NCBI RefSeq assembly: GCF_002939705.1
Contig: NZ_MDCB01000005.1
Location: 173,120-237,119, forward strand
DNA length: 64,000 bases
Origin: Xanthomonas albilineans
GTDB lineage: Bacteria > Pseudomonadota > Gammaproteobacteria > Xanthomonadales > Xanthomonadaceae
Direction: 5' to 3'
Shown: piece by piece, positions 1-8,436 of the stretch
Position numbering within the stretch: the stretch's first letter is position 1
How the letters are laid out: every line of letters begins with the position of its first letter
Notes under the pieces: model-generated
Databases searched by the model: none
Seen by the model: the letters and a program-made list of their open reading frames with translations, nothing else
What the model was told of the DNA's origin: nothing
Made by a program: the position numbers and the translations under genes

Positions 1-1935
1 GGGATCAAGAGCAACGACCGCACCGGCGGTTACTACAACGCCTTCGACTACGCCACGCTGTCCGAGGGCGCGCGCAATACTGCGATCGCGCCGAATATCG
101 TCAAGCAGGACAGCACCTATTACATCGGCAAGTACACCAATTATCTGACCGACGATCTGACCTTCAGTGCGACCTACGGCAAGAGCACTTTCGACAACAA
201 GAACTATCCAGGCATCGTCAGTGCGGACCCCTTTCTGAGCGGTCAAGTCTTCCAGGATCCCTCGATCACTGGCGGTCATCCGATCTACAACAACCAGGGT
301 TCGCTCAACAAGCTCAATGGTCAGGACAAGACCCGTGGCCTGCGTCTGGACTTCGATTATCGCCTGGGTCACCACGATCTCGCCTTCGGCGTCGATAATA
401 TCTACTACTCCGCCAAGAACGAAGGTCAGGCCATGACCGGCCCGGGGTATGCCTGGTATTACGCGAAGTCGTCCAGGCCAGCCCGGCCGATCAGCTCCTC
501 GCTTGGTGTCGGTGCGCCCGGCGGTAACGGGTATTATGTGCGCAAGCTGATCTTCAGCACCGCCACGTCGATGTCGGTCAAGCAGAAAGCCTACTTTCTC
601 GAAGACCGCTGGCAGGTCACCGACAAGGTGTTGCTGTCGCTGGGCTTGCGCAACGACAAGTTCGTCAACAGCAACAGCGATGCCAAGCCCTACGTCGACA
701 GCGGCAACCAGTGGGCGCCACGCCTTGGCGCCACCTGGGACGTGCATGGCGATTCCTCGCTGAAGGTCTACGCCAACCTGGGCCGCTACTTCCTGGCGTT
801 GCCCAACAGTGTCGCGATCCGTGGTGCTTCGGCATCGACCTACACCAGTGAGTACTTCGCTTATAGCGGCATCGACGCCAAGGGTAATCCGACCGGCCTG
901 CGGGCGCTGGGGCCTGGCCCGGTTTCCGCGGATGAAGAGTACGGCGTTGCGCCGGATCCACGCACCTTCACCCCCACCGACCTGAAGTCGATGTACCAGG
1001 ACGAATTGATCGTGGGTTTCGATCAGGCGTTCGCCGAGAAGTGGGCCTTCGGTGCCAAGGCAACCTATCGCAAACTGGAGTCGACCATCGACGACGTGTG
1101 CGATCCGGATCGCATGCGTGCCAAGTTGCAATCGCTGGGTGTGGATCCCAGTACCGTCACCATCCCGGGCTGCATCCTGTTCAATCCGGGCAGGACCAAT
1201 ACCTTCAGTCTTGCCAATAGCAACGGCGGCCGCACTCAATTCACCATGAGCAAGTCCGACTGGGGCTTCGACAATGCGGCCAAGCGCAACTACGCCTCGG
1301 TCAACCTGTATTTGGAGCGTCCGTTCGATGGCAAGTGGAGTACGCGTGTCGACTACACCTGGTCGCGCAACTTCGGCAACACGGAAGGTCAGTTGAAGTC
1401 CGACATCGGCCAAGCCGACGTGTCCAAGACCCGGGATTGGGATGCGGCGGCGTTGATGGATTGGGCTGGCGGTTATCTGGCCAATGATCGTCGTCATCAG
1501 GTGAAGCTCTACGGCGCGTATCAGGTTGCGCCGGAATGGATGGTGTCGGCCAACCTGCGCATCCAGTCAGGTACGCCGCGCAATTGCCTGGGCTACTTCA
1601 GCGCCAACGGCACCGACGAGAGCTCGACGGCGGGCGATCCGATCGGTTACGGCTCGGCCTATCACACCTGTGGTGGCAGCCCCTCGCGTCCTGGCGATGC
1701 GGGCCGCACGCCATGGACCAAGCAGGTCGATCTGGGTTTGATCTATCGTCCGGCGTTCGCGGACCAGAAGCTGGCGTTCGGGTTGCAGGTGTTCAACCTG
1801 TTGAACGAGCGCAAGCCCATCCAGCAGTTCGCGGCCTGGGAGTCAGGCCCGTACACGGTGCTCAATACGTATGGCATGGGCAATTACTTCCAGACGCCAC
1901 GTTACCTGTTGTTGTCGTTGTCCTACGATTATTGA
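1..1935 (+). CDS. Oar-like TonB-dependent receptor, 5' end outside window
   Basis: The reading frame is open from the first base, so the gene starts before the window; 644 C-terminal residues are visible. They show alternating aromatic/charged beta-strand patterns with long loops and end in Tyr-Asp-Tyr, as expected of an outer-membrane beta-barrel. The segment with FLEDRWQVTDKVLLSLGLR and the later APRLGATWDVHGDSSLKVY stretch are typical of Oar/CarboxypepD_reg-type TonB receptors, which are numerous in Xanthomonas. The plug and TonB box are not visible, so the substrate cannot be read. It lies just left of the IS debris that precedes the NAS-like island; a functional link to that island is possible but unsupported. 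Confidence 0.85.
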   Translation, partial: GIKSNDRTGGYYNAFDYATLSEGARNTAIAPNIVKQDSTYYIGKYTNYLTDDLTFSATYGKSTFDNKNYPGIVSADPFLSGQVFQDPSITGGHPIYNNQGSLNKLNGQDKTRGLRLDFDYRLGHHDLAFGVDNIYYSAKNEGQAMTGPGYAWYYAKSSRPARPISSSLGVGAPGGNGYYVRKLIFSTATSMSVKQKAYFLEDRWQVTDKVLLSLGLRNDKFVNSNSDAKPYVDSGNQWAPRLGATWDVHGDSSLKVYANLGRYFLALPNSVAIRGASASTYTSEYFAYSGIDAKGNPTGLRALGPGPVSADEEYGVAPDPRTFTPTDLKSMYQDELIVGFDQAFAEKWAFGAKATYRKLESTIDDVCDPDRMRAKLQSLGVDPSTVTIPGCILFNPGRTNTFSLANSNGGRTQFTMSKSDWGFDNAAKRNYASVNLYLERPFDGKWSTRVDYTWSRNFGNTEGQLKSDIGQADVSKTRDWDAAALMDWAGGYLANDRRHQVKLYGAYQVAPEWMVSANLRIQSGTPRNCLGYFSANGTDESSTAGDPIGYGSAYHTCGGSPSRPGDAGRTPWTKQVDLGLIYRPAFADQKLAFGLQVFNLLNERKPIQQFAAWESGPYTVLNTYGMGNYFQTPRYLLLSLSYDY

Positions 1936-2128
1936 TCCAAGCATCGCGCCGTTCGCTGCTTGACGTCGATCTGCCAGGCCTGCTCCCAGTGATGGGGGTT
2001 GGCCTTTTCGTTTGGTATCCGTGTTGGCCGTACAAGGGAGCGTGGTACCCGGTAGCAATACCGGAAAGCAGCGCTGGTCGCCTTGCCCGAGCGCGCGAGG
2101 CAGACGAAGATCAGGTGCAGCGCACCGT

Positions 2129-2302
2129 TCAGCCACAACAAGCGGCCCTTGTACTTGTCGATGAGGATGCTTTGCAGGGTTTGCTATCGCAGGCCGCTTT
2201 TTTCAGATTGGCAAGATCGGCGAAGCGGGCCTCGGTGCCGTAGGAGGCGAAGAACTCGGGTATCGACAATCCAGCTTGGAACGGCAAGTCATGGATGCTC
2301 AT
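2129..2302 (-). pseudogene. Possible 5' remnant of an IS1595-like transposase
   Basis: A 57-codon minus-strand frame begins MSIHDLPFQAGLSIPEFFAS and continues with a YGTEA motif. This resembles the N-terminus of IS1595-family transposases, which usually leads into a zinc ribbon. Here the similarity stops after about 30 residues, the zinc ribbon and the DDE core are absent, and the frame ends at a TGA. The rest of 1936-2466 shows no convincing gene. The call rests on a short resemblance and is tentative. Confidence 0.3.
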
Positions 2303-2535
2303 CACGCCACTTCGTTGGCTTCAGGTGACAGCAGCATCCGCCCGGGGCACCACAGATCCTGCGACTTTTGGTTGACGAGTAGGGTTAATCAGATCGTGTC
2401 TTCGATCATGTAGGTGACATAGTCGCCCCTGAAAAACCACGCAAATCCACCTGCGCCACGCCTTCTGTGCCGCAGAGGCCGTGTCTGCATTGCTATTCCG
2501 TCAGGCTGGGCGCGGTTTTCTTGCATTTTCCGAGC

Positions 2536-3395
2536 ATGCGCAATCGACGTCCCACGGTTGAAGATCGCCCGCCCGAAGAGTTGTTCTGTTCCAGGCTGGA
2601 GAACCAGATCGATCTGCGTTATCCCATGGCGCAGCTATCCACCAAGATGCCGTGGCCGGCGCTGGAGCAGGCCCTGTCGGCCCGCCTGCTAGCCGATCCG
2701 GTGCGCGGTGGACGTCCCGCCCTGCCGATCCGCTTGATGGCCGGGCTGCTCTACCTCAAGCACACCTATGACCTGTCCGATGAAGTGGTGTGCGAGCGCT
2801 GGCTGGCAGTGCTTCACCGGCGAGGTGTTTTTCCAGACGTGTTGCCGTGCGATCCGAGTTCGCTCACGCGTTGGCGCCAGCGTCTAGGCGAGACGGGAAT
2901 GGAAGAAATGCTGGCGCAGATGATCACCGCGGCCAAGGCGATGAAGGCGTTCGATGCGCGGGAATTGTCACGGGTGATCGTGGTGCAGGAGAAGGTGATC
3001 GCACATTCCACCGACAGCTGATTGTTGGAGATGGCCCGCCGCAAGCCGGTGCTGCTGTGCAAGCGGCATTGTGTGAAGTTGTCGCGGTGAGTCAGATTAA
3101 AAGTGCTGATGACACGGCAGAGTGCCGAGTCCGAAGGCGCGAAGCTGCATCTTGCAGATGGGGCCGCTATGCCCATGCCAAACAGTTCAAGCGGATGCGA
3201 CGAGTGCTGTGTCGGCAGTGCAAGGTGTTGGGCCGGGTGATACGGGACATCGGGCGCCCCTACGATGGCGATAGGCTGGCCGAGTGACTGGAGCAGGCCA
3301 GCACGCTGATGCAGGACACGGATGCGCAGCCGCAGGTGGAAATCATGGGGTATCGAGGACGCGAGGTGGAGAGCGCGCAGATTCTGCCCATATTC
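2536..3395 (+). pseudogene. Degenerate IS5-family transposase
   Basis: The frame from the ATG at 2536 carries the IS5-family N-terminal domain (RLENQIDLRYPMAQL, then GRPALPIRLMAGLLYLKHTY and DPSSLTRWRQRLGETGMEEM). It is broken in several ways. The ENPYWQ region after CERWL is deleted with a local frameshift. The usual VIVDTTVQEK is shortened to VIVVQEK, which removes the first catalytic Asp. A TGA at 3019-3021 replaces the Arg codon expected before LLE. Further similarity (YAHAKQFKRMRRVL, then IRDIG joined directly to PYDGDRLAE) shows a large internal deletion, and the similarity fades near 3395 before the C-terminus. The element is dead. It forms the left edge of the AT-rich island. Confidence 0.8.
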
Positions 3396-3438
3396 TGTTT
3401 ACATATGTAGACTCTTGCTTTGAATGGCATCCAGGCCA

Positions 3439-3467
3439 TTGGAAAAGCTAAACGTTCGTAATAATAA
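3439..3467 (+). promoter_or_regulatory. Candidate sigma70 promoter for the NAS-like operon
   Basis: TTGGAA at 3439-3444 and TAATAA at 3462-3467 are separated by 17 bp, close to the sigma70 consensus. They lie about 195 bp upstream of the first NAS-like start codon and just downstream of the IS5 remnant. No clear Fur- or Zur-type palindrome was recognised by eye in 3400-3660. Confidence 0.35.
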
Positions 3468-3645
3468 TGGCCCCACTCCTGCATTGCCACTACGTGTTAG
3501 ACGAACTGGTTTAAGGCCGATAGTAACTGGTTTGTTGACATGTCACCGTTCTGCAGAAAGCAGTCGCTCATTGCCGCGTCGGGGTAGTTCTGAATCCTTG
3601 GGAAAACGGAGTGTCCTTATGCATGGCGAGGATCTGCTGGCGAGA

Positions 3646-3655
3646 GGGGGGGGGG
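3646..3655 (+). repeat. G10 homopolymer tract before the first NAS-like gene
   Basis: Ten consecutive G residues sit 7 bp upstream of the ATG at 3663, where the Shine-Dalgarno sequence would be (AGAGG precedes and merges into the tract). Tracts of this length can slip during replication. A length change here would alter SD spacing or strength rather than the reading frame. Confidence 0.75.
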
Positions 3656-3662
3656 CAGGGAA

Positions 3663-4502
3663 ATGCTTGCAAATGAATCAGTGTTGCGGACCATATTGCG
3701 GTGCAATTCACCGCTGCAACAATTTATCTGCACTGTGGCCGATTTTCTAAATTCTCAGCGAAGCGAATCAGGCCATACGAGTGTGCAGTTCCATGAGCTT
3801 GATTTGCTAATGGAACATGTCGAATCGAGAATATTCTATGCCACTGAGGTGGATGAGCTTGTTTTTGGGCTGAGGCGCGAAACGCCACACGATAAAGTTT
3901 TGCAGGAGGCTTATTGTTTATGGGAGACCACTCTGGAACGAAATTTCGTATCCAGGCTATGTGGAGGATCTGCCACTGCGGTTTCAGATTATAGATTGGC
4001 TGGCCGTCTGCAACGCCTTGTGCGACGTGAAGTATCCATGCTGCGGACTCAGCCAGAAAGGATGCTTTTTATTGGATCGGGTCCACTCCCGTTAAGTGCT
4101 ATATGGTTCAGTAGGATCCTTGACGTACATGTTGACGGGATTGACATCTCGAAGTCTGCGGTCGAGGAGTCGTCTACGCTCATCAAGGTGCTGGGGCTTG
4201 ATCGATCCATTCGCATCATCCACCGAAATGCGGTTGATTACGATGTTTCAAATTATGACATGATTGTGATCGCGCTACTAGCGAAGCCGAAGCAATTGCT
4301 TTTAGATAACATAGCGCGTACTGCGCGAAGCGATTGCACTATCGTATGTCGTACATCCTTCGGTCTTCGTAGTTTGATTTATGAGCCTACATTTTTTTCT
4401 CCAGCGATTCTCGATAATTTCGACATAGAGGATATACGCTTAGTGAAAGGGGCTAGTGACGATACTGTGTCTTCTTTGAAGCTCAGTATCCGGAATTTAT
4501 AA
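3663..4502 (+). CDS. Nicotianamine synthase-like enzyme A
   Basis: A 279-residue protein with NAS-family architecture: a helical N-terminal part followed by a SAM-binding Rossmann domain. Residues 135-151 (LFIGSGPLPLSAIWFSR) match the GSGPLP SAM-binding loop of plant and archaeal NAS, and GIDIS at 159-163 is the following acidic strand. The glutamate pair spaced as in NAS (E82 and E88) is present. NAS-family enzymes transfer 3-amino-3-carboxypropyl groups from S-adenosylmethionine to an amine or form an azetidine ring. The region after the SAM site (ALLAKPKQLL, CRTSFGLRSLIYEP) is more diverged than in gene B, so substrate or role probably differs. It starts the island operon; codon use is AT-rich compared with flanking genes. 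The family call is strong; the product is unknown. Confidence 0.8.
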   Translation: MLANESVLRTILRCNSPLQQFICTVADFLNSQRSESGHTSVQFHELDLLMEHVESRIFYATEVDELVFGLRRETPHDKVLQEAYCLWETTLERNFVSRLCGGSATAVSDYRLAGRLQRLVRREVSMLRTQPERMLFIGSGPLPLSAIWFSRILDVHVDGIDISKSAVEESSTLIKVLGLDRSIRIIHRNAVDYDVSNYDMIVIALLAKPKQLLLDNIARTARSDCTIVCRTSFGLRSLIYEPTFFSPAILDNFDIEDIRLVKGASDDTVSSLKLSIRNL

Positions 4503-4733
4503 ATGATCGCTGTTGAAAAATGGCATCGGAAAGGTGGATTATTTTAATTTAACTGTGTAACTATTTAGCCCCTATATTTTCTGATTCATGTGTAAAATTA
4601 ATAAAGATAGATCAAGTTGCGAGGGTGCGGCATGAGGTGCCTCCGGCATGGTGTGAGAAAATTGATTGCCCTCATGTCAATGATTCAATAGCTGGGTAAG
4701 TGGCATTAAATAACACTCGGGAGTGAAATTATA
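4503..4733 (+). other. AT-rich 231-bp spacer with a possible 19-codon ORF
   Basis: This is the only long gap inside an otherwise tight operon. It contains runs of A/T near 4540-4620. A short ORF at 4632-4691 would encode MRCLRHGVRKLIALMSMIQ, preceded by GAGGG about 7 bp upstream. It may hold a second promoter or a leader, but no terminator or riboswitch fold could be recognised. GGGAG lies about 11 bp before the next start at 4734. Confidence 0.35.
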
Positions 4734-5573
4734 ATGTTGGATCATCTATCCATCGATAGCCATGTACAGCAACTGATATCAGCCTATAACGCTGTTTCAT
4801 GTCACGAGCCATTAACTATCACTGACACCTCGATCGCAGACTTCTCCAATTTATGGCATCTCTGCCAAAGCCTTCGAAATAAAGAAATTGCTCATGCCGT
4901 ATGTTCAGATGAGCGATTGAATGACATCAAGCCTAAATTACTAATGCTTTACGCCGAGTGGTGCTACTTACGAGAAATCCAAGCAGCACGGAATATCTTC
5001 GAATCCCAAGATGCGCAAAGTGCTTTTCGGACACTTTTTACTGATCTCCCACTTTATGAGCGCATCGTCGCTCTAGAGTATCAGGCCGTTCGCATATGTG
5101 CTGGACGCGACCTGAAAAATGCATTGATGATCGGCTCCGGTCCTGTCGGATCGACAGCTATGATTCTTCAAGGGCTAGGGCTTAATGTGGACTGCGTTGA
5201 TATCAGTGCGGAGGCTACCGAAATATCACGTGAATTGATGCGGCGCCTTTCAATTGCAGTAGGTATGTGTCATATAACCAGCGACATACTTGAGTTGCGC
5301 GACCTTTCAAAGTACGATGTCATATGGCTCGCCGGCTTCGTCGGCGTGGCCGGCATGAAGCAAAAAGTCATTGAGCACTTAAGTATGCATGCTGCACCCG
5401 GCGCATTCTTGATCGTCCGCAGTGCTTCAACTCCTTGCAATATCTTATATACTGAAGTGCAACCGTGGGAGCTCGATTCTTTCGAGCGCTACATCTATCT
5501 TCAGCCACTGTCGTTCAACAATCACTCCTCCTACATCGTGCGGCAATACAACGAGCATACGGCCCATGGCTAG
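4734..5573 (+). CDS. Nicotianamine synthase-like enzyme B
   Basis: A 279-residue protein that fits the NAS family more closely than gene A. ALMIGSGPVGSTAM at 130-143 is the SAM loop, VDIS at 155-158 the acidic strand, and YDVIWLAGFVGVAGMKQKVI at 194-213 followed by HAAPGAFLIVRSA at 219-231 mirror the conserved FLAALVG...APGALLMLRSA segment of plant NAS. The E-x5-E pair (E75, E81) and the LYERIVALEYQAV helix at 107-119, which carries the family Tyr, are also present. Expected chemistry is aminobutyrate transfer from SAM. It ends overlapping the ATP-grasp gene by 8 bp, implying translational coupling. Two non-identical NAS-like enzymes side by side suggest sequential transfers onto one molecule (inference). 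Confidence 0.87.
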   Translation: MLDHLSIDSHVQQLISAYNAVSCHEPLTITDTSIADFSNLWHLCQSLRNKEIAHAVCSDERLNDIKPKLLMLYAEWCYLREIQAARNIFESQDAQSAFRTLFTDLPLYERIVALEYQAVRICAGRDLKNALMIGSGPVGSTAMILQGLGLNVDCVDISAEATEISRELMRRLSIAVGMCHITSDILELRDLSKYDVIWLAGFVGVAGMKQKVIEHLSMHAAPGAFLIVRSASTPCNILYTEVQPWELDSFERYIYLQPLSFNNHSSYIVRQYNEHTAHG

Positions 5574-6837
5574 GCTGCTCATGCTTGATAGTTGGGTCTA
5601 TGCAACAGGCATCACGGTTCCTCTCGCTATCCGTGAATTAGGCCACACTTATACGCTACTGACGCCCAATCCGTCGCGCTTCAAAAACAACCCGCTTGGC
5701 GATGGTATACACCCAGTGATCGCAGAAGCGGAGGCGGTTGTCGTGGCCAATGTCAACGACGATACCACCTTACTTGAAACTGCCCGCAGATTGCATGAAC
5801 AAAGTCCATTCGACGCGGTAATCACTTCCTGCGATCACTACCTTATCGCCGCTGCACGAGTTGCCGAAACGCTGGAACTGCCGACGGTTGGCAGCAATGT
5901 AGTACGCACTACGCGGGACAAGTATTTGATGCGATTGGCGTCGTGTTCCGCGGGTGTACCTACTCCTCAATTTGGTGTTGCTGCTACACATCAGGAGGCT
6001 CTAGCCATAGCGCAACGAATCGGCTATCCGGTTGTAGTAAAACCAACGGATATGTCTGCCAGCGCATTCGTCGCACTCGCGATGACGGATGCCGAGCTGC
6101 TTAGCGCGACAGATGCCGTCACCTGCTATCGCCAGAACGCAAGAGGACAGGACCTCAATGCCGTCGCCTTGATAGAAGAGTTTCTAGATGGGCAGGAAGT
6201 CAGTGTCGAAACAGTGACGGTTAACGGAGCGACTCAGGTGATTGCTGTAACCGACAAATCGCTCTACAGCGACACATTGTTCATAGAAACCGGCCATATG
6301 GTTCCGGCGATACTGGATCCTGAAACCGTTCGTGCTGTCGGGGATCTTGCAGAAGCGGCGTTGCGTGCCGTGGGTTATTCTCATGGCGTGGCTCATACAG
6401 AAATAAAACTGACGTCCAGAGGTCCACGCGTTGTAGAGATAAATCCGCGAGTGGGCGGCAACTGGATTTCGGAGCTAGTGCGGATCACCGTCGGATTCGA
6501 TCTCATCCAGGCGTTCGTCAAGCTATCGCTCGGCGCCACGGATCTAAGCGATTGCTTTCTCGCCCCAGTCGCACGTAGTGCGGCGATCCAGTTTTTGTTG
6601 CCTCCAAGCCCAGGCATTCTCGCAGGCATTTCTAACTGGGACGAAATCGTAAGTGACCCGTATGTACATAGGAGCCATTTGGATCCGTTCATGCGAGGTA
6701 AAAAGGTGGCAGCTCCAAAAAACAATGACAGCTATCTTGCACACGTGCTATGCATCGACCGGGCAGGAGTGGATGCGCGTGCCCACTGCGAGCGCCTTGT
6801 CGCGGCGATTGAACTCACCTACCTTGAAAGACACTAG
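5566..6837 (+). CDS. ATP-grasp ligase (L-amino-acid ligase type)
   Basis: A 423-residue enzyme. The start ATG at 5566 overlaps the end of the NAS-like gene B. An N-terminal pre-ATP-grasp fold is followed by the ATP-grasp domain: YPVVVKP at 154-160 (ATP-binding lysine), IEEFLDGQEVSVE at 203-215, and the metal-binding pair HTEIKL at 277-282 and EINPRVGGNW at 291-300. The HTEIKL/EINPR arrangement resembles BacD/YwfE-type L-amino-acid ligases, which join two amino acids through an aminoacyl phosphate. In this context it probably amidates or extends the NAS product with an amino acid (inference). No carrier protein or NRPS is nearby, so a standalone peptide-bond step is likely. Confidence 0.83.
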   Translation: MARLLMLDSWVYATGITVPLAIRELGHTYTLLTPNPSRFKNNPLGDGIHPVIAEAEAVVVANVNDDTTLLETARRLHEQSPFDAVITSCDHYLIAAARVAETLELPTVGSNVVRTTRDKYLMRLASCSAGVPTPQFGVAATHQEALAIAQRIGYPVVVKPTDMSASAFVALAMTDAELLSATDAVTCYRQNARGQDLNAVALIEEFLDGQEVSVETVTVNGATQVIAVTDKSLYSDTLFIETGHMVPAILDPETVRAVGDLAEAALRAVGYSHGVAHTEIKLTSRGPRVVEINPRVGGNWISELVRITVGFDLIQAFVKLSLGATDLSDCFLAPVARSAAIQFLLPPSPGILAGISNWDEIVSDPYVHRSHLDPFMRGKKVAAPKNNDSYLAHVLCIDRAGVDARAHCERLVAAIELTYLERH

Positions 6838-6904
6838 CCCGCACGGCCGCTCCGAATCACAGCACATCTACGGCCCCAATCCGCATAGGCCTGGGCTAGG
6901 GACT

Positions 6905-8377
6905 ATGTTGTGCCTGCGTGCCGCTGCGTGTTCCGTGGCGCTATGCGTGATCGCCGGATGCACATTGGGACCTAATTTCAAGTCTCCTGCACCTAACTAT
7001 GGCGACATGATCAGTATACCCATCGAGCAGAATACGGCCTCGACAAAGATGATCGGGGGTGATGCCGAAGCGCTTCAGGTAGGTGGCGAAGTGGCAGGCC
7101 GATGGTGGGAGCTTTACCGATCTGCCGAACTGACATCTTTAGTAGAACAGGCAGTTCGAGATAATCCTGACTTACAAGCGGCGGGCGAAGCGCTAAATAG
7201 AGCAAAGCAACTTGAACTCGCTGAGGGAAGTAAGCGGCTGCCCGCTCTTGATGCAAATGTCTCACAGCAACGACGCCGCCATGCTCAGGCCGAAGACGGT
7301 GATGTAGGTCCGGCAAGCTATTATTCAATATCCAATGTGCATATTGGTGCAGTATATGATCTTGACCTATGGGGCGGCATACGCCGTTCTATCGAGGCAA
7401 GCGGTGCGCAGACTGACTACGCCCACTTCGAAATGGAAGCAGCCTACCTTGCACTGACCAGCAACGTTGTGACCACTGTTATCGAAAAAAGTGCTATCGA
7501 CGAAAAGATCCGTATTCAACAGCATATAGTCGAAATTGATCAAAATTGGCTAGATATAATGGTCGCACAAGCCGGGCTTGGAACGAGCAGTGATTTCGAT
7601 GTGGCACTTCAGCAGTCAACCCTTGCAAGATCTAAATCGGTCATGGAAACACTGCTAATGGATCGCGAACAGGTTCAACATAGACTGGCCGCGCTGATGG
7701 GCAAGCCGGTCAGCGCCGTTTCCGATATCTCGATTGATCTGGACACACTGCGACTTCCCAGGACGCTCCCAGTGACCTTGCCTTCCAAGTTAATTGAGCA
7801 GCGTCCTGACATCAAGGCAGCGGAAGCAGTGTTGCACGCACAGACCGCACTGGTGGGCGTTGCCGCTGCACAGCGCCTGCCTGATATCACGATCAGCGGA
7901 CGGCTCGGCTCCGCTTCGCTAGATGCAACCACACTCTTCGGCCCAGGAAGCGGCCTCTGGTCGGTCTCTGCAGGCGTGACCCAGACGATCTTCGATGCTG
8001 GAAAACGCAGATACCGCCAGCGCGCCCAGGAAGCAGCAATGCGCGAAGCCGATGCACGCTGGCGAACAACTGTCGTTGAGGCATTCCACTCGTTGTCCGA
8101 TGTGTTGTCAAGCCTGCAACACGATGCCGTCAAGCTTCAATTGGCAGCCAACGGCGAGATGGCTGCCCACCATGTCCAGATGCTATTGGAGCATCAACGT
8201 GAGCTTGGTAGTGTATCCGTATTAAAAGTCCTTGCCGCACAACAAACCTATCAAAACGCATCGCTCGAACTGGTCCAGGCACGAGCCCAACGCTTCGTCG
8301 ATACCGTCGTTCTATACCGTGAACTCGGCGGCGGATGGTGGAACCGTGGTGATGTCGGCCAATACCCAGCACATTGA
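6905..8377 (+). CDS. Outer-membrane efflux lipoprotein (NodT/OprM type)
   Basis: A 490-residue TolC-superfamily channel. The start at 6905 gives a lipoprotein signal peptide with lipobox VIAGC and then TLGPNFKSP, as in OprM/NodT proteins. Family landmarks are AGRWWELYRSAELTSLV, the LRLPRTLPVTLPSKLIEQRP region and RPDIKAAEAVLHAQTALVGV with RLPDITISG. It would provide the outer-membrane exit duct for the fusion protein and RND pump encoded downstream. It lies 67 bp after the ligase gene. Putting it before the MFS gene and separate from the fusion protein is unusual for RND operons, where it is commonly last. Confidence 0.88.
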   Translation: MLCLRAAACSVALCVIAGCTLGPNFKSPAPNYGDMISIPIEQNTASTKMIGGDAEALQVGGEVAGRWWELYRSAELTSLVEQAVRDNPDLQAAGEALNRAKQLELAEGSKRLPALDANVSQQRRRHAQAEDGDVGPASYYSISNVHIGAVYDLDLWGGIRRSIEASGAQTDYAHFEMEAAYLALTSNVVTTVIEKSAIDEKIRIQQHIVEIDQNWLDIMVAQAGLGTSSDFDVALQQSTLARSKSVMETLLMDREQVQHRLAALMGKPVSAVSDISIDLDTLRLPRTLPVTLPSKLIEQRPDIKAAEAVLHAQTALVGVAAAQRLPDITISGRLGSASLDATTLFGPGSGLWSVSAGVTQTIFDAGKRRYRQRAQEAAMREADARWRTTVVEAFHSLSDVLSSLQHDAVKLQLAANGEMAAHHVQMLLEHQRELGSVSVLKVLAAQQTYQNASLELVQARAQRFVDTVVLYRELGGGWWNRGDVGQYPAH

Positions 8378-8436
8378 GGGCTGCATCGCACTGATGGGCA
8401 GTCAGAAAAATAATCTGAACGAAAGGAATGCTGACG

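Noticed and set aside
1..1935. The Oar-like receptor as part of the NAS-like island
   Set aside because: It is separated by about 1.7 kb of IS debris, has the high-GC composition of the core genome, and Oar-type receptors are common in Xanthomonas for other substrates. A link remains possible but is not supported.
3424..3750. A 108-codon frame running through the G10 tract into the first NAS-like gene
   Set aside because: No recognisable domain, poor start context, and overlap with a well-supported gene in another frame. It was considered as a slippage partner but nothing supports a fusion.
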